From: Begonia masoniana
Taxonomy: Eukaryota; Streptophyta; Magnoliopsida; Cucurbitales; Begoniaceae
NCBI GenBank assembly: GCA_022432975.1
Contig: CM039502.1
Location: forward strand, 27,574,996-27,638,995
Length of the DNA: 64,000 bases
Direction: 5' to 3'
Under the pieces are notes generated by a model. That model saw only the letters and a program-made list of their open reading frames with translations, was not told where the DNA came from and did no database searches. Position numbers and translations under genes: made by a program. Below are positions 60,689 to 64,000 of the stretch, in pieces. How positions within the stretch are numbered: the first letter of the stretch is position 1; each line of letters starts with the position of its first letter.

Positions 60689-61141
60689 TAATACATTAAT
60701 TTATGGAATTATACTTATTAAAATTAAAACAAGCTATAATAATTTAAATAGAGCAAACCTACTATTTAATGTATTTATGTGTATTTAATATCAGTGGAAT
60801 ACTTATAAGCTTAGTCTAACACGTGCGAACTTCGTGACATTCGAAGATTTAGACCACAGAGTGGCTCCATTGTAAATAAAAACAAATCCAGGGTTATATA
60901 AATTGATCTGACGTCTTTAGCTCCGCTTCCTAGTTCCTATAAAGCGGGCTTTTAAGAAATCCAGTTCTCGACGGGCTATGTTTTTCTCTCACTTCCCCTC
61001 CTTTCTTCCTCCCTTGTGTTTCTTCAGAAACTCAAAATTTTGTCGCGCAAACTGTGTCTGAAACGGTTTTCTCACGGTGAGGGATTCGAAATCCCGGCTA
61101 TGGAGTTCTTGTAGGTGTTTCTGCTGCAGATGCGGTGAGAC
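60689..61141 (+). promoter_or_regulatory. Promoter and 5'UTR of the BZR-family gene
   Basis: A likely TATA box (TTATATAAAT) lies at 60894-60903. A G-box CACGTG at 60820-60825 overlaps CGTGCG, which fits the BR-response element CGTG(T/C)G bound by BZR-type proteins, so autoregulation is possible. The leader is pyrimidine-rich (60981-61030). It contains two upstream ORFs: 60978-61061 (27 codons plus stop) and 61100-61114 (four codons plus stop). Confidence 0.6.
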
Positions 61142-63211
61142 ATGACGTCTGGTGCGAGGATGCCGAATTGGAAGGAGAGGGAGAACAATAAGAAGAGGGA
61201 GAGGCGGAGGAGAGCGATCGCAGCGAAGATCTTCTCTGGTTTGAGAATGTACGGAAATTACAAACTTCCTAAGCACTGCGATAACAATGAAGTTCTTAAA
61301 GCTCTCTGCGACGAAGCTGGATGGACCGTCGAAGAAGACGGTACGACCTACAGAAAGGTACGACCGATGATATGAGCTTTCTGTCACTGTATTTGATGTG
61401 TGCGTTTCTTAGTTAAACTTCTGGTCGGCGACAAATTGAATCGGTTTTCGATGGTTTGATCCGAGAATTACTGTTTTTTTCTGCTACTTGTGATGCTAGG
61501 TTGGTGTGTTTCACAGCAAATCTGATTTCCAAAGTAAAAAACTGAAATGAACCAAGCCATGTCTCGAACTTTTCTGGAAAATTTCTGGTGTTTTTATGGG
61601 TAGTTTCGCTGTTGCCTGAGTCATAGATGGAACCTTGACTTTGAAATCTGCACTCGACAAATGTTTTTCATTCCCCTATTCTTGGCACTTCGTCGAAATT
61701 ACCAGCAATTGCAATTTTTCAACATTATAATGCACGACTGACTATAAATTTCTGCAATATTGCTTTACTTTTCTTGCTTTTGAAGTGTTTCTTTTCCTCG
61801 AGATTTCCGGAACTGTGTAATCATTAAAGTTCTTATTTTTTTGTTGGTTGAAAATATGAGAGCGTGGTTTTGATGGTGCTTGGTCAGGTCTTTTAGTTAA
61901 AATGCTGGCTTAGTCATTCAATTATGGGAGAAAGGTTGCCCTTGGATTCTCTCTTTTCAATTATAGCTTTTGAGAAAGTACATGTTGGCTAGGATTCTGG
62001 TTAAAAAGAACCTATTGATGAAGGAAACAGCTGTATTGACTATTGAGCTCGTTTTCTTTGACCTTTTATTTCTGTCCCCACTGTGCTGTTGAAGAAAATG
62101 ACATTTACTTTTTTTACAAATTTTAGGTTTGTTCTGCTCTTGTTTTGCTGCCATCAACTTTACATACTAAACTTTGAAGCCTAATCTTTCAGGCTGTATA
62201 TAGCTGTAGTGTTCTTTTGGGATTAAGTTTAGTTATAGAGATGGGGATTTAGAAAACCCGGGTTATGTTCTTGGATATATGGGATTTACCTGCAAAATTT
62301 ACTAGGGGATTTAGATAAGTGTATAAAAATTCAAGCAATGCCATAAAACTTTTAGCTAAAAGTTTATTGTTTTTAATTTATATATCCATTGACTAATTAC
62401 ATATGTTTTATAAGTAATTATTCTTACATTTCTGCAGGGCTGCAGACCAGTAGACATGGACATCACAGGTGGGGCTGCTTCTGCAAGTCCTTCCTCATCA
62501 TACCGGCCGAGCCAATGTGCATCGTATGATCCAAGTCCTGCTTCATCTTCCTTTCCACCGAGTCCAAATTCATCTCATTACACTGCAAAAGTCAATGGAA
62601 TTTGTGACGCTAATTCCCTCGTCCCATGGCTGAAAAACCTCTCATCAGGCTCATTCTCATACTTGAGTGAGACACCTAAGCATCTTTATATCTCTAGTGG
62701 CTCCAGTACTGGCCCAGTCACCCCTCCTTTGAGCTCTCCTACGGCTCGATCTCCCAGAATGAGAAATGGGTGGCACGATCCTATAACCGGTGTTACCTGC
62801 GGTGTCGAACAATTTTCTTACATGCCTTCGTCTTCTCCGCCAAGTCCTGGCCGACCAACTCTCACCAATTCGCAATGGCTGGCGGGTGTTCAAATTCCTC
62901 AAAGTGGGCCATGCTCTCCCACATTTAGTTTTGTTTCTAGAAACCCATTTGGATTTGGAGAGGAGGCATTATCGGGTGGAGGGTCGAGAATGTGGACCCC
63001 AGGTCAAAGTGGGGCATGCTCTCCTGCTGTTGCTTCTGGAGTTGATCAAACATCCGATATCCCGATGTCAGATGGAATGGCAGCAGAGTTTGCATTTGGA
63101 AGCAACACAACTGGGTTGGTGAAACCTTGGGAAGGAGAGAGAATTCATGAGGAATGCATCTCGGATGATCTTGAACTCACTCTTGGAAACTCGAAAATGA
63201 GGTTAGTTTAA
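61142..63211 (+). CDS. BEH: BES1/BZR1-family brassinosteroid transcription factor (BEH-type), two exons
   Basis: Exon 1 is 61142-61357 (72 codons) and exon 2 is 62438-63211. The 1080 bp GT..AG intron lies in phase 0, and the product is about 329 residues. Residues 8-75 are the plant-specific BZR DNA-binding domain ([44 protein letters not shown] then GCRPV across the splice). A Ser/Pro-rich region with many S/T-x-x-x-S/T sites for GSK3-type kinases such as BIN2 follows ([20 protein letters not shown]). [13 protein letters not shown] matches the conserved 14-3-3 and PEST area. The C-terminus has DDLELTLGN, an LxLxL (EAR) repression motif. In the family these proteins are cytoplasmic when phosphorylated and act in the nucleus on BR-responsive genes. 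All parts look intact. The exon structure is the family's usual one. The exact paralogue (BEH3/BEH4-like) is an inference. Confidence 0.96.
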
Positions 63212-64000
63212 TTAAAATTGTCAGTCAAAAGTTCAGAAATCCAGGAAAAATTAGAAGCAAGACGTTTTCATTACTTTTATCTGGATTGGAACTGGAACAG
63301 AAGAATTCCAGAAAAATACATTGTTTTTTTAATGTTTAGAAAGGACGAATCTTACTGTTTTTCCAGGAAAACCATGGAGATGCTTTGGTGTCTCACTTGT
63401 GTTTTTGATTGTGACAATCTTTTGCCTTTAAACAGATAGGAGATGATGAACTCTTGAGGTCCTGATCTGGGGCTGCTCTTCTCTATGAACAAACTGTGGT
63501 ACAAGGTACTGGTGATCAGGCGGGTTTAGCATTGTGACATATCAGAAGTGAAATAGAAGCTGCAGTTTTTATTTTCCTATATATTTTTTGACGTTCCTCC
63601 AAAATCTAATTCACTGTTACTTTTTTTTTTTGTAGAGAAAATTTTGAGTTATTTATGATATAATTATTTTGATTTATTTTTTAATATTTTCTACCTTTGA
63701 TCCTTGCCATAGTATGAATAAATGACATTGTTTAACAATATTACAATAATTGTACCTTAATTATCTTGATCATTATTTGACACATCAACGAGTATTTTAA
63801 AAGAATATAACAAGAGAGGAAACATAATATTATTCTGTTAGTTTTTTAATAATGAATTAAAATATTTTAAGCGAATGCATATATGTACAATCAAGGCAAA
63901 TTGAAGCCCAAATTAAATTTACACTTCGTTAATCTTGTGATTTGAGTGTGGGTGAGATGATGGACGTGCTATCAATTTCATATACAAGAACAAAGAATGT
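63212..64000 (+). other. 3'UTR and downstream intergenic region of the BZR-family gene
   Basis: No further gene seen. AATAAA at 63717-63722 is a possible polyadenylation signal, though nearer A/T-rich signals may be used. The region after 63700 is AT-rich spacer. Confidence 0.5.

Noticed and set aside
60989..61387. Minus-strand 132-codon open frame across the BZR first exon
   Set aside because: Overlaps the conserved DNA-binding exon in antisense and shows no domain.

Overview
The window looks like repeat-rich nuclear DNA of a flowering plant, probably a eudicot. It holds one clear host gene at the far right: a two-exon BES1/BZR1-family transcription factor at 61142-63211. Almost everything to its left is transposable elements in several states of decay. 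Base composition, GT..AG introns, TATA-box leaders, Ty3, Ty1, hAT, MULE and Cassandra elements all agree with a plant nuclear origin. I cannot name the species.

Layout. 1-4397: 3' half of a Ty1/copia (Tnt1-like) element, split at 518-3548 by a reverse-oriented solo LTR of a Tekay-like Ty3 family. 4398-11483: a badly decayed Ty3 element with an internal 1.33 kb tandem duplication and an inserted 969 bp TG..CA segment. 12000-12660: duplicated head-to-head tRNA-related (SINE-like) repeats. 12661-18805: non-coding DNA with a (GA)n tract, an imperfect 850 bp duplication and an LTR-like end. 19071-20230: Ty3 gag/protease remnant. 20320-21116: minus-strand copia RT fragment. 21117-28335: minus-strand Tekay-like element with a Cassandra LTR (carrying a 5S-rRNA-like promoter) in its gag. 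28336-46098: plus-strand Tekay-like array, LTR-internal-LTR-internal-LTR, inserted into the 5' LTR of the minus element. 46754-50337: second reverse solo LTR with a perfect 5 bp target duplication. 51560-52713: hAT transposase remnant. 53931-60680: a Mutator-like element (MULE) with about 560 bp hairpin-rich terminal repeats.

The most distinctive object is the 6.75 kb MULE. Each terminal inverted repeat is a string of about 85 bp modules, each made of two palindromes. TATA boxes sit at both inner edges and drive convergent genes: a broken MuDR-type transposase on plus and an apparently intact 372-residue putative plant transposon (Transposase_32-like) protein with a Gln/Met/His tail on minus. 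A third, decayed copy of the right terminus lies inside at 58095-58286. This suggests a shorter ancestral element gained a new distal end and with it the second gene. The element ends 461 bp upstream of the BZR-family start codon.

The second theme is the Tekay-like LTR family. Five copies of the same LTR (two solo, three in the array) have each expanded different short tandem repeats (24, 26, 12 and 58 bp units), so the LTRs act as repeat nurseries. In-frame stops in the array are mostly single C-to-T changes, several shared by both internal regions, so the array arose by duplicating an already dead copy.
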